Below are positions 11,607 through 21,928 of a stretch of 64,000 bases of DNA, in pieces (the first letter of the stretch is position 1; the number at the start of each line of letters is the position of its first letter). The stretch lies in the NCBI GenBank assembly GCA_002189035.1, contig NEEC01000149.1, forward strand, positions 1-64,000. Direction: 5' to 3'. The translations under genes and the position numbers were made by a program. The stretch comes from Utricularia gibba. Its lineage: Eukaryota > Streptophyta > Magnoliopsida > Lamiales > Lentibulariaceae. Below the pieces are notes generated by a model. The model was not told the origin of the DNA, ran no database searches, and worked only from the letters and a program-made list of their open reading frames with translations.

Positions 11607-13179
11607 TTGTAGCCCGTCAAGGAATGTGATGTATTTATTAACGTTCGGTTTTCGGGGGCTGCCTACATGGTTTTTCAAGGAACATCTTCTCGATTTTTGG
11701 CGGCTAGTCTCGTTGGGAACCTGGTCCTTGACCCCGATTCTGTATGGCTCATGGGGTCAACCGGATGCAAATCGATGAAAAAAATGATGCATTTGTTTAA
11801 ATTACGATATCACGTGCACCCTACATGATTTTTTCAACAACTTACTTTATACTTGAGGAGGTGGTCTTGGGGGGCAAGAGGAACCGGACAAAGGTCAGCA
11901 TAGGCTTTGGCCGAAAGTAAGTTGTAGCCCGGCAAAGAAAAGTGATGTATTTATTAAGTTCGGTTTTCGGGGTTGCCAACATGGTTTTTAAAGGAACAGC
12001 TTCTCGTTTTGTGGCGGCCTGTATCGCAAGGAACTTGGTCCGGGCCCCTGATTCTTTATGGCTCATGAGGACAAAAGGATGCAAATCGATGAAAAAAATG
12101 ATGCATTTGTTTAAATTACGATATCACGTGCACCCTACATGATTTTTTTAACAACTTACTTTATAATTGAGGAGGCGGTCTTGGGGGCAAGAGGAACCGG
12201 ACAAAGGTAAGCTTAGGCTTGGGCCGAAAGTAAGTTGTAGCCTGGCAAATAAAGTGATAAATTTATTAAAGTTCAGTTTTCGGGGGCTGCCTACATGGTT
12301 TTCAAGGAACAGCTTCTCGTTTTGTGGCGGCCAGTCTCGCTGGGAACTTGGTCCTTGACCCCGATTATGTATGGCTCGTGAGGTCAACCGGATGCAAATC
12401 GATTAAAAAAAATGATGCCTTTGTTTAAATTACGATATCACGTGCACCCCACATGATTTTTTCAACAAATTACTTTATACTTAGGGAGGCGGTCTTGGGG
12501 TGCACCTAGAACGGGACAAAGGTCAGGTTTTGCTTGCACCGAGAGTTAGTTGTAGCCCGGCAAATAAAGTGATGTATTTATTAACGTTCAGTTTTCGGGG
12601 GCTGCCTACATGGTTTTTCGAGGAACAGCTTCTCGTTTTGTGGCGGCCAGTCTCGCTGGGAACTTGGTCCTTGACCCCGATTATGTATTGCTCATGAGGT
12701 CAACCGGATGCAAATCGATGAATACAATGATGCATTTGTTTATATTACGATATGACGTGCACCCCACATGATTTTTTCAACAACTTGCTTTATACTTGTG
12801 GAGGCGGTCTTGGGGTGCACCTGGAACGCGACAAAGGTCAGGTTTGGCTTGCGCCGAGAGTTAGTTGTAACACGGCAAATAAAGTGATATATTTATTAAC
12901 GTTCAGTTTTCGGGGGCTGCCTACATGGTTTTTCAAGGAACAGCTTCTTGTTTTTGTGGCGGCCAGTCTCGCTGGAACTTGGTCCTTGACCCCGATTATG
13001 TATGGCTCGTGAGGTCAACCGGATGCAATTCGATGAATACAATAATGCATTTGTTTAAATTACGATATCACGTGCACCCTACATGATTTTTTCAACAACT
13101 TACTTTATACTTGAGGAGGCGGTCTTGGGGGGCAAGAGGAACCGGACAAAGGTCAGCTTAGGCTTGGGCCGAAAGTAAG
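11607..13179 (+). repeat. HOR unit 8 (A-B-C-D-E, 1,573 bp)
   Basis: Starts are A 11607, B 11922, C 12235, D 12550 and E 12865. B has ttattaagttcgg, one G fewer than its neighbours, and gatgaaaaaaatg instead of gatgaagaaaatg. E has cgctggaacttgg with one G lost. Otherwise it matches units 6 and 7. Confidence 0.96.
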
Positions 13180-14750
13180 TTGTAGCCCGTCAAGGAATGT
13201 GATGTATTTATTAACGTTCGGTTTTCGGGGCTGCCTACATGGTTTTTCAAGGAACATCTTCTCGATTTTTGGCGGCTAGTCTCGTTGGGAACCTGGTCCT
13301 TGACCCCGATTCTGTATGGCTCATGGGGTCAACCGGATGCAAATCGATGAAAAAAATGATGCATTTGTTTAAATTACGATATCACGTGCACCCTACATGA
13401 TTTTTTCAACAACTTACTTTATACTTGAGGAGGTGGTCTTGGGGGGCAAGAGGAACCGGACAAAGGTCAGCATAGGCTTTGGCCGAAAGTAAGTTGTAGC
13501 CCGGCAAAGAAAAGTGATGTATTTATTAAGGTTCGGTTTTCGGGGTTGCCAACATGGTTTTTAAAGGAACAGCTTCTCGTTTTGTGGCGGCCTGTATCGC
13601 AAGGAACTTGGTCCGGGCCCCTGATTCTTTATGGCTCATGAGGACAAAAGGATGCAAATCGATGAAGAAAATGATGCATTTGTTTAAATTACGATATCAC
13701 GTGCACCCTACATGATTTTTTTAACAACTTACTTTATAATTGAGGAGGCGGTCTTGGGGGCAAGAGGAACCGGACAAAGGTAAGCTTAGGCTTGGGCCGA
13801 AAGTAAGTTGTAGCCTGGCAAATAAAGTGATAAATTTATTAAAGTTCAGTTTTCGGGGGCTGCCTACATGGTTTTCAAGGAACAGCTTCTCGTTTTGTGG
13901 CGGCCAGTCTCGCTGGGAACTTGGTCCTTGACCCCGATTATGTATGGCTCGTGAGGTCAACCGGATGCAAATCGATTAAAAAAAATGATGCCTTTGTTTA
14001 AATTACGATATCACGTGCACCCCACATGATTTTTTCAACAAATTACTTTATACTTAGGGAGGCGGTCTTGGGGTGCACCTAGAACGGGACAAAGGTCAGG
14101 TTTTGCTTGCACCGAGAGTTAGTTGTAGCCCGGCAAATAAAGTGATGTATTTATTAACGTTCAGTTTTCGGGGCTGCCTACATGGTTTTTCGAGGAACAG
14201 CTTCTCGTTTTGTGCGGCCAGTCTCGCTGGGAACTTGGTCCTTGACCCCGATTATGTATTGCTCATGAGGTCAACCGGATGCAAATCGATGAATACAATG
14301 ATGCATTTGTTTATATTACGATATGACGTGCACCCCACATGATTTTTTCAACAACTTGCTTTATACTTGTGGAGGCGGTCTTGGGGTGCACCTGGAACGC
14401 GACAAAGGTCAGGTTTGGCTTGCGCCGAGAGTTAGTTGTAACACGGCAAATAAAGTGATATATTTATTAACGTTCAGTTTTCGGGGGCTGCCTACATGGT
14501 TTTTCAAGGAACAGCTTCTTGTTTTTGTGGCGGCCAGTCTCGCTGGGAACTTGGTCCTTGACCCCGATTATGTATGGCTCGTGAGGTCAACCGGATGCAA
14601 TTCGATGAATACAATAATGCATTTGTTTAAATTACGATATCACGTGCACCCTACATGATTTTTTCAACAACTTACTTTATACTTGAGGAGGCGGTCTTGG
14701 GGGCAAGAGGAACCGGACAAAGGTCAGCTTAGGCTTGGGCCGAAAGTAAG
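13180..14750 (+). repeat. HOR unit 9 (A-B-C-D-E, 1,571 bp)
   Basis: Starts are A 13180, B 13494, C 13808, D 14123 and E 14436. D has a one-base loss (ttttgtgcggcc) and a four-G run. The other diagnostic bases are standard. This is the last complete unit of the main HOR block. Confidence 0.96.
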
Positions 14751-15376
14751 TTGTAGCCCGTCAAGGAATGTGATGTATTTATTAACGTTCGGTTTTCGGG
14801 GGCTGCCTACATGGTTTTTCAAGGAACATCTTCTCGATTTTTGGCGGCTAGTCTCGTTGGGAACCTGGTCCTTGACCCCGATTCTGTATGGCTCATGGGT
14901 CAACCGGATGCAAATCGATGAAAAAAATGATGCATTTGTTTAAATTACGATATCACGTGCACCCTACATGATTTTTTCAACAACTTACTTTATACTTGAG
15001 GAGGTGGTCTTGGGGGCAAGAGGAACCGGACAAAGGTCAGCATAGGCTTTGGCCGAAAGTAAGTTGTAGCCCGGCAAAGAAAAGTGATGTATTTATTAAG
15101 GTTCGGTTTTCGGGTTGCCAACATGGTTTTTCAAGGAACAACTTCTCATTTTGTGGCGGCCAGTCTCGCTGGGAACTTGGTCCTTGACCCCGATTATGTA
15201 TTGCTCATGAGGTCAACCGGATGCAAATCGATTAAAAAAAAATGATGCCTTTGTTTAAATTACGATATCACGTGCACCCCACATGATTTTTTCAACAACT
15301 TGCTTTATACTTGTGAGGCGGTCTTGGGGTGCACCTGGAACGGACAAAGGTCAGGTTGGCTTGCGCCGAGAGTTAG
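14751..15376 (+). repeat. Broken end of the main HOR block: A, then B/D chimera
   Basis: The A monomer at 14751-15063 is standard apart from one G lost in ctcatgggtc. The next monomer (15064-15376) begins as B (ggcaaagaaaag, ttaaggttcgg, ttgccaacatgg). It switches just after about 15,125 to a C/D-like body: tttttcaagg, gccagtctcgctggg, then atgtattgctc as in D, and an A-run with atgatgcctttg as in C. It ends as D (caacttgctttatacttgtgagg and cacctggaacgg). The switch keeps monomer register, which fits homologous exchange rather than random breakage. Confidence 0.88.
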
Positions 15377-16624
15377 TTGTAACCGGCAAATAAAGTGATG
15401 TATTTATTAACGTTCAGTTTTCGGGGGCTGCCTACATGGTTTTTCAAGGAACAGCTTCTCGTTTTGTGGCGGCCAGTCTCGCTGGGAACTTGGTCCTTGA
15501 CCCCGATTCTGTATGGCTCATGAGGTCAACCGGATGCAAATCGATTAAAAAAATGATGCCTTTGTTTAAATTACGATATCACGTGCACCCCACATGATTT
15601 TTTCAACAACTTACTTTATACTTGAGGAGGCGGTCTTGGGGTGCACCTAGAACGGGACAAAGGTCAGGTTTGGCTTGCGCCGAGAGTTAGTTGTAGCCGG
15701 CAAATAAAGTGATGTATTTATTAACGTTCAGTTTTTGGGGGCTGCCTACATGGTTTTTCAAGAACAGCTTCTCGTTTTGTGGCGGCCAGTCTCGCTGGGA
15801 ACTTGGTCCTGGACCCCGATTCTGTATGGCTCATGAGGTCAACCGGATGGAAATCGATTAAAAAATGATGCCTTTCTTTAAATTACGATATCACGTGCAC
15901 CCACATGATTTTTTCAACAACTTACTTTATACTTGAGGAGGCGGTCTTGGGGTGCACCTAGAACGGGACAAAGGTCAGGTTTGGCTTGCGCCGAGAGTTA
16001 GTTGTAGCTCGGCAAATAAAGTGATGTATTTATTAACGTTCAGTTTTCGGGGGCCCTACATGGTTTTTCAAGGAACAGCTTCTCATTTGTGGCGGCCAGT
16101 CTCGCTGGGAACTTGGTCCTTGACCCCGATTCTGTATGGCTCATGAGGTCAACCGGATGCAAATCGATTAAAAAAATGATGCTTTTGTTTAAATTACGAT
16201 ATCACGTGCACCCCACATGATTTTTTCAACAACTTACTTTATACTTGAGGAGGCGGTCTTGGGGTGCACCTAGAACGGGACAAAGGTCAGGTTTGGCTTG
16301 CGCCGAGAGTTAGTTGTAGCTCGGAAAATAAAGTGATGTATTTATTAACGTTCAGTTTTCGGGGGCTGCCTACATGGTTTTTCAAGGAACAGCTTCTCGT
16401 TTTGTGGCGGCCAGTCTCGCTGGGAACTTGGTCCTTGACCCGATTATGTATGCTCATGAGGTCAACCGGATGCAAATCGATTAAAAAATGATGCCTTTGT
16501 TTAAATTACGATATCACGTGCACCCCACATGATTTTTCAACAACTTGCTTTATACTTGTGGAGGCGGTCTTGGGGTGCACCTGGAACGGGACAAAGGTCA
16601 GGTTTGGCTTGCGCCGAAAGTTAG
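15377..16624 (+). repeat. Four F-type monomers between the two HOR blocks
   Basis: Starts are 15377, 15691, 16002 and 16314. They have the F features attctgtatgg, atcgattaaaaa, gatgcctttg and beta tails (ggggtgcacctagaacggg). The first has an E-like head (ttgtaaccggc). The last has an F head (ctcggaaaataaag) but a D-like end (aacttgctttatac, cttgtggagg, cacctggaacggg), leading directly into an E monomer. The first and last copies are therefore junction chimeras. Monomer 15691 carries the ggatgg variant. Confidence 0.88.
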
Positions 16625-18796
16625 TTGTAACACGGCAAATAAAGTGATATATTTATTAACGTTCAGTTTTCGGGGGCTGCCTACATGGTTTTTCAAGGAA
16701 CAGCTTCTTGTTTTTGTGGCGGCCAGTCTCGCTGGGAACTTGGTCCTTGACCCCGATTATGTATGGCTCGTGAGGTCAACCGGATGCAATTCGATGAATA
16801 CAATAATGCATTTGTTTAAATTACGATATCACGTGCACCCTACATGATTTTTTCAACAACTTACTTTATACTTGAGGAGGCGGTCTTGGGGGGCAAGAGG
16901 AACCGGACAAAGGTCAGCTTAGGCTTGGGCCGAAAGTAAGTTGTAGCCGGCAAAATGTGATGTATTTATTAACGTTCAGTTTTCGGGGGCTGCCTATGGT
17001 TTTTCAAGGAACAGCTTCTCGTTTTTGGCGGCCAGTCTCGTTGGGAACTTGGTCCTTGACCCCGATTCTGTATGGCTCATGGGGTCAACCGGATGCAAAT
17101 CGATTAAAAAAATGATGCATTTGTTTAAATTACGATATCACGTGCACCCACATGATTTTTTCAACAACTTACTTTATACTTGAGGAGGTGGTCTTGGGGG
17201 CAAGAGGAACGGACAAAGGTCAGCATAGGCTTGGCCGAAGTAAGTTGTAGCCCGGCAAAGAAAAGTGATGTATTTATTAACGTTCGGTTTTCGGGGGCCA
17301 ACATGGTTTTTAAGGAACAGCTTCTCGTTTTGTGGCGGCCTGTATCGCAAGGAACTTGGTCCGGGCCCGATTCTTTATGGCTCATGAGGACAAAAGGATG
17401 CAAATCGATGAAGAAATGATGCATTTGTTTAAATTACGATATCACGTGCACCCTACATGATTTTTTTAAACAACTTACTTTATAATTGAGGAGGCGGTCT
17501 TGGGGGCAAGAGGAACCGGACAAAGGTCAGCTTAGGCTTGGGCCGAAAGTAAGTTGTAGCCGGCAAATAAAGTGATAAATTTATTAAAGTTCAGTTTTCG
17601 GGGGCTGCCTACATGGTTTTCAAGGAACAGCTTCTCGTTTTGTGGCGGCCAGTCTCGCTGGGAACTTGGTCCTTGACCCGATTATGTATGGCTCATGAGG
17701 TCAACCGGATGCAAATCGATTAAAAAAAATGATGCCTTTGTTTAAATTACGATATCACGTGCACCCCACATGATTTTTTCAACAAATTACTTTATACTTA
17801 GGGAGGCGGTCTTGGGGTGCACCTAGAACGGGACAAAGGTCAGGTTTTGCTTGCCCGAGAGTTAGTTGTAGCCCGGCAAATAAAGTGATGTATTTATTAA
17901 CGTTCAGTTTTCGGGGGCTGCCTACATGGTTTTTCAGGAACAGCTTCTCGTTTTGTGGCGGCCAGTCTCGCTGGGAACTTGGTCCTTGACCCCGATTATG
18001 TATTGCTCATGAGGTCAACCGGATGCAAATCGATGAAAACAATGATGCATTTGTTTAATTACGATATGACGTGCACCCCACATGATTTTTTCAACAACTT
18101 GCTTTATACTTGTGGAGGCGGTCTTGGGGTGCACCTGGAACGCGACAAAGGTCAGGTTTGGCTTGCGCCGAGAGTTAGTTGTAACACGGCAAATAAAGTG
18201 ATATATTTATTAACGTTCAGTTTTCGGGGGCTGCCTACATTTTTTCAAGGAACAGCTTCTTGTTTTTGTGGCGGCCAGTCTCGCTGGGAACTTGGTCCTT
18301 GACCCCGATTATGTATGGCTCATGAGGTCAACCGGATGCAATTGATGAAACAAATGATGCATTTGTTTAAATTACGATATCACGTGCACCCTACATGATT
18401 TTTTCAACAACTTACTTTATACTTGAGGAGGCGGTCTTGGGGCAAGAGGAACCGGACAAAGGTCAGCTTTGGCTTGGGCCGAAAGTAAGTTGTAGCCCGG
18501 CAAAATGTGATGTATTTATTAACGTTCGGTTTTGGGGGCTGCCTACATGGTTTTTCAAGGAACAGCTTCTCGTTTTTGGCGGCCAGTCTCGCTGGGAACT
18601 TGGTCCTTGACCCCGATTCTGTATGGCTCATGAGGTCAACCGGATGCAAATCGATGAAAAAAATGATGCATTTGTTTAAATTACGATATCACGTGCACCC
18701 ACATGATTTTTTCAACAACTTACTTTATACTTGAGGAGGCGGTCTTGGGGGCAAGAGGAACGGACAAAGGTCAGGTTTGGCTTGGCCGAGAGTTAG
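16625..18796 (+). repeat. Second, diverged HOR island (E-A-B-C-D-E-A)
   Basis: Starts are E 16625, A 16941, B 17245, C 17554, D 17866, E 18179 and A 18490. A to E (16941-18489) is 1,549 bp, shorter than the main unit because of many small deletions (for example gctgcctatgg in A, gggggccaacatgg in B, ctacatttttt in E). Both A monomers have the head caaaatgtgatg, as in unit 2, and D has gtttaattacgatatgacg, as in units 2-3. The island thus resembles the older left part of the HOR rather than the homogenised core. The last A ends in a beta-like tail (caggtttggcttggcc), making it an A/F chimera. Confidence 0.9.
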
Positions 18797-21614
18797 TTGT
18801 AGCCCGGCAAAAAAAGTGATGTATTTATTAACGTTCAGTTTTCGGGGTTGCCAACATGGTTTTTCAAGGAACAGCTTCTCGTTTTGTGGCGGCCAGTCTC
18901 GCTGGAACTTGGTCCTTGACCCGATTCTGTATGGCTCATGAGGTCAACCGGATGCAAATCGATTAAAAAAAATGATGCCTTTGTTTAAATTACGATATCA
19001 CGTGCACCCCACATGATTTTTTCAACAACTTACTTTATACTTGAGGAGGCGGTCTTGGGGTGCACCTGGAACGGGACAAAGGTCAGGTTTGGCTTGCGCC
19101 GAGAGTTAGTTGTAGCGGAAATAAAGTGATGTATTTATTAACGTTCAGTTTTCGGGGGCTGCCTACATGGTTTTTCAAGGAACAGCTTCTCGTTTTGTGG
19201 CGGCCAGTCTCGCTGGGAACTTGGTCCTTGACCCGATTATGTATGCTCATGAGGTCAACCGATTCGATTAAAAATGATGCCTTTGTTTAAATTACGATAT
19301 CACGTGCACCCCACATGATTTTTTCAACAACTTACTTTATACTTGAGGAGGCGGTCTTGGGGTGCACCTAGAACGGGACAAAGGTCAGGTTTGGCTTGCG
19401 CCGAGAGTTAGTTGTAGCTCGGCAAATAAAGTGATGTATTTATTAACGTTCAGTTTTTGGGGGCTGCCTACATGGTTTTTCAAGGAACAGCTTCTCGTTT
19501 TGTGGCGGCCAGTCTCGCTGGGAACTTGGTCCTTGACCCCGATTCTGTATGGCTCATGAGGTCAACCGGATGGAAATCGATTAAAGAAAATGATGCTTTC
19601 TTTAAATTACGATATCACGTGCACCCACATGATTTTTTCAACAACTTACTTTATACTTGAGGAGGCGGTCTTGGGGTGCACCTAGAACGGGACAAAGGTC
19701 AGGTTTGGCTTGCCGAGAGTTAGTTGTAGCTCGGAAAAATAAAGTGATGTATTTATTAACGTTCAGTTTTCGGGGGCTGCTACATGGTTTTTCAAGGAAC
19801 AGCTTCTCGTTTTTGTGGCGGCCAGTCTCGCTGGGAACTTGGTCCTTGACCCCGATTATGTATGGCTCATGAGGTCAACCGGATGCAAATCGATTAAAAA
19901 AATGATGCCTTTGTTTAAATTACGATATCACGTGCACCCCACATGATTTTTTCAACAACTTACTTTATACTTGAGGAGGCGGTCTTGGGGTGCACCTGGA
20001 ACGGGACAAAGGTCAGGTTTGGCTTGCGCCGAGAGTTAGTTGTAGCTCGGAAAAATAAAGTGATGTATTTATTAACGTTCAGTTTTTCGGGGGCTGCCTA
20101 CATGGTTTTTCAAGGAACAGCTTCTCGTTTTGTGGCGGCCAGTCTCGCTGGAAACTTGGTCCTTGACCCCGATTCTGTATGGCTCATGAGGTCAACCGGA
20201 TGCAAATCGATTAAAAAAATGATGCTTTTGTTTAAATTACGATATCACGTGCACCCACATGATTTTTTCAACAACTTACTTTATACTTGAGGAGGCGGTC
20301 TTGGGGTGCACCTAGAACGGGACAAAGGTCAGGTTTGGCTTGCGCCGAGAGTTAGTTGTAGCTCGGCAAAATAAAGTGATGTATTTATTAACGTTCAGTT
20401 TTTGGGGGCTGCCTACATGGTTTTTCAAGGAACAGCTTCTCGTTTTGTGGCGGCCAGTCTCGCTGGGAACTTGGTCCTTGACCCCGATTCTGTATGGCTC
20501 ATGAGGTCAACCGGATGCAAATCGATTAAAAAAAATGATGCCTTTGTTTAAATTACGATATCACGTGCACCCCACATGATTTTTTCAACAACTTACTTTA
20601 TACTTGAGGAGGCGGTCTTGGGGTGCACCTAGAACGGGACAAAGGTCAGGTTTGGCTTGCGCCGAGAGTTAGTTGTAGCTCGGCAAATAAAGTGATGTAT
20701 TTATTAACGTTCAGTTTTTGGGGGCTGCCTACATGGTTTTTCAAGGAACAGCTTCTCGTTTTTGGCGGCCAGTCTCGCTGGGAACTTGGTCCTTGACCCC
20801 GATTATGTATTGCTCATGAGGTCAACCGGATGCAAATTGATTAAAAAAAATGATGCCTTTTTTAAATTACGATATCACGTGCACCCCACATGATTTTTTC
20901 AACAACTTACTTTATACTTGAGGAGGCGGTCTTGGGGTGCACCTAGAACGGGACAAAGGTCAGGTTTGGCTTGCGCCGAGAGTTAGTTGTAGCTCGGAAA
21001 ATAAAGTGATGTATTTATTAACGTTCAGTTTTCGGGGGCTGCCTACATGGTTTTTCAAGGAACAGCTTCTCGTTTTGTGGCGGCCAGTCTCGCTGGGAAC
21101 TTGGTCCTTGACCCCGATTCTGTATGGCTCATGAGGTCAACCGGATGCAAATCGATTAAAAAAATGATGCCTTTGTTTAAATTACGATATCACGTGCACC
21201 CCACATGATTTTTTCAACAACTTACTTTATACTTGAGGAGGCGGTCTTGGGGTGCACCTAGAACGGGACAAAGGTCAGGTTTGGCTTGCGCCGAGAGTTA
21301 GTTGTAGCTCGGCAAAATAAAGTGATGTATTTTTAACGTTCAGTTTTTGGGGGCTGCCTACATGGTTTTTAAGGAACAGCTTCTCGTTTTGTGGCGGCCA
21401 GTCTCGCTGGGAACTTGGTCCTTGACCCCGATTCTGTATGGCTCATGAGGTCAACCGGATGCAAATCGATTAAAAAAATGATGCCTTTGTTTAATTACGA
21501 TATCACGTGCACCCCACATGATTTTTTCAACAACTTACTTTATACTTGAGGAGGCGGTCTTGGGGTGCACCTAGAACGGGACAAAGGTCAGGTTTGGCTT
21601 GCGCCGAGAGTTAG

Positions 21615-21771
21615 TTGTAGCTCGGCAAATAAAGTGATGTATTTATTAACGTTCAGTTTTCGGGGGCTGCCTACATGGTTTTTCAAGGAACAGCTTCTCG
21701 TTTTGTGGCGGCCAGTCTCGCTGGGAACTTGGTCCTTGACCCGATTCTGTATGGCTCATGAGGTCAACCGG
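21615..21771 (+). repeat. Reference monomer, first ~157-bp half
   Basis: First half of a typical 314-bp F monomer (21615-21928). Landmarks are gcaaat at 21625, tgatgtatttattaa from 21635 and catggtttttcaa from 21674. The same three landmarks recur in order in the second half at 21774, 21792 and 21831. The first pair is offset by 149 bp because of a short indel; the other two pairs are offset by exactly 157 bp. Similarity outside these landmarks is weak. Confidence 0.65.
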
Positions 21772-21928
21772 ATGCAAATCGATTAAAAAAATGATGCCTT
21801 TGTTTAAATTACGATATCACGTGCACCCCACATGATTTTTTCAACAACTTACTTTATACTTGAGGAGGCGGTCTTGGGGTGCACCTAGAACGGGACAAAG
21901 GTCAGGTTTGGCTTGCGCCGAGAGTTAG
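21772..21928 (+). repeat. Reference monomer, second ~157-bp half
   Basis: Second half of the same monomer. It contains the octamer-like ATGCAAAT (21772-21779), ATCGAT (21778-21783), TTTAAA (21803-21808), GATATC (21813-21818), CACGTG (21818-21823) and GTGCAC (21821-21826), then the beta tail. Its tgatgcctttgtttaa and catgattttttcaa match the corresponding parts of the first half. The half boundary is chosen only for convenience, since phase is arbitrary in a tandem array. Confidence 0.65.
21803..21826. other. Palindrome cluster in each monomer (example copy)
   Basis: TTTAAA, GATATC, CACGTG and GTGCAC lie within 24 bp, the last three overlapping. CACGTG is the core recognised by bHLH and bZIP factors (E-box/G-box). 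Whether any protein binds here is unknown. The block from gatatc to gtgcac is intact in almost every F monomer, including heavily eroded copies. It is changed to gatatgacg in D monomers of HOR units 2-3 and 5-9 and of the island, and shortened at about 27,810. Confidence 0.4.

Noticed and set aside
11712-11728. CENP-B box-like motif in A monomers (tctcgttgggaacctgg).
   Set aside because: By my count it matches 12 of 17 consensus positions but only 5 of the 9 core positions needed for CENP-B binding. Other monomers have cgctggg and match less well.
14073-14342. CRISPR array, because of regular direct repeats.
   Set aside because: The repeated unit is the entire 314 bp. There are no short repeats separated by unique spacers and no cas genes.
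21868-21884. gaggaggcggtcttggggtg resembles a Shine-Dalgarno site (aggagg) followed by a GTG start.
   Set aside because: It recurs in nearly every copy as part of the repeat tail, leads only to short chance frames, and the array is eukaryote-like. It is not evidence for translation.
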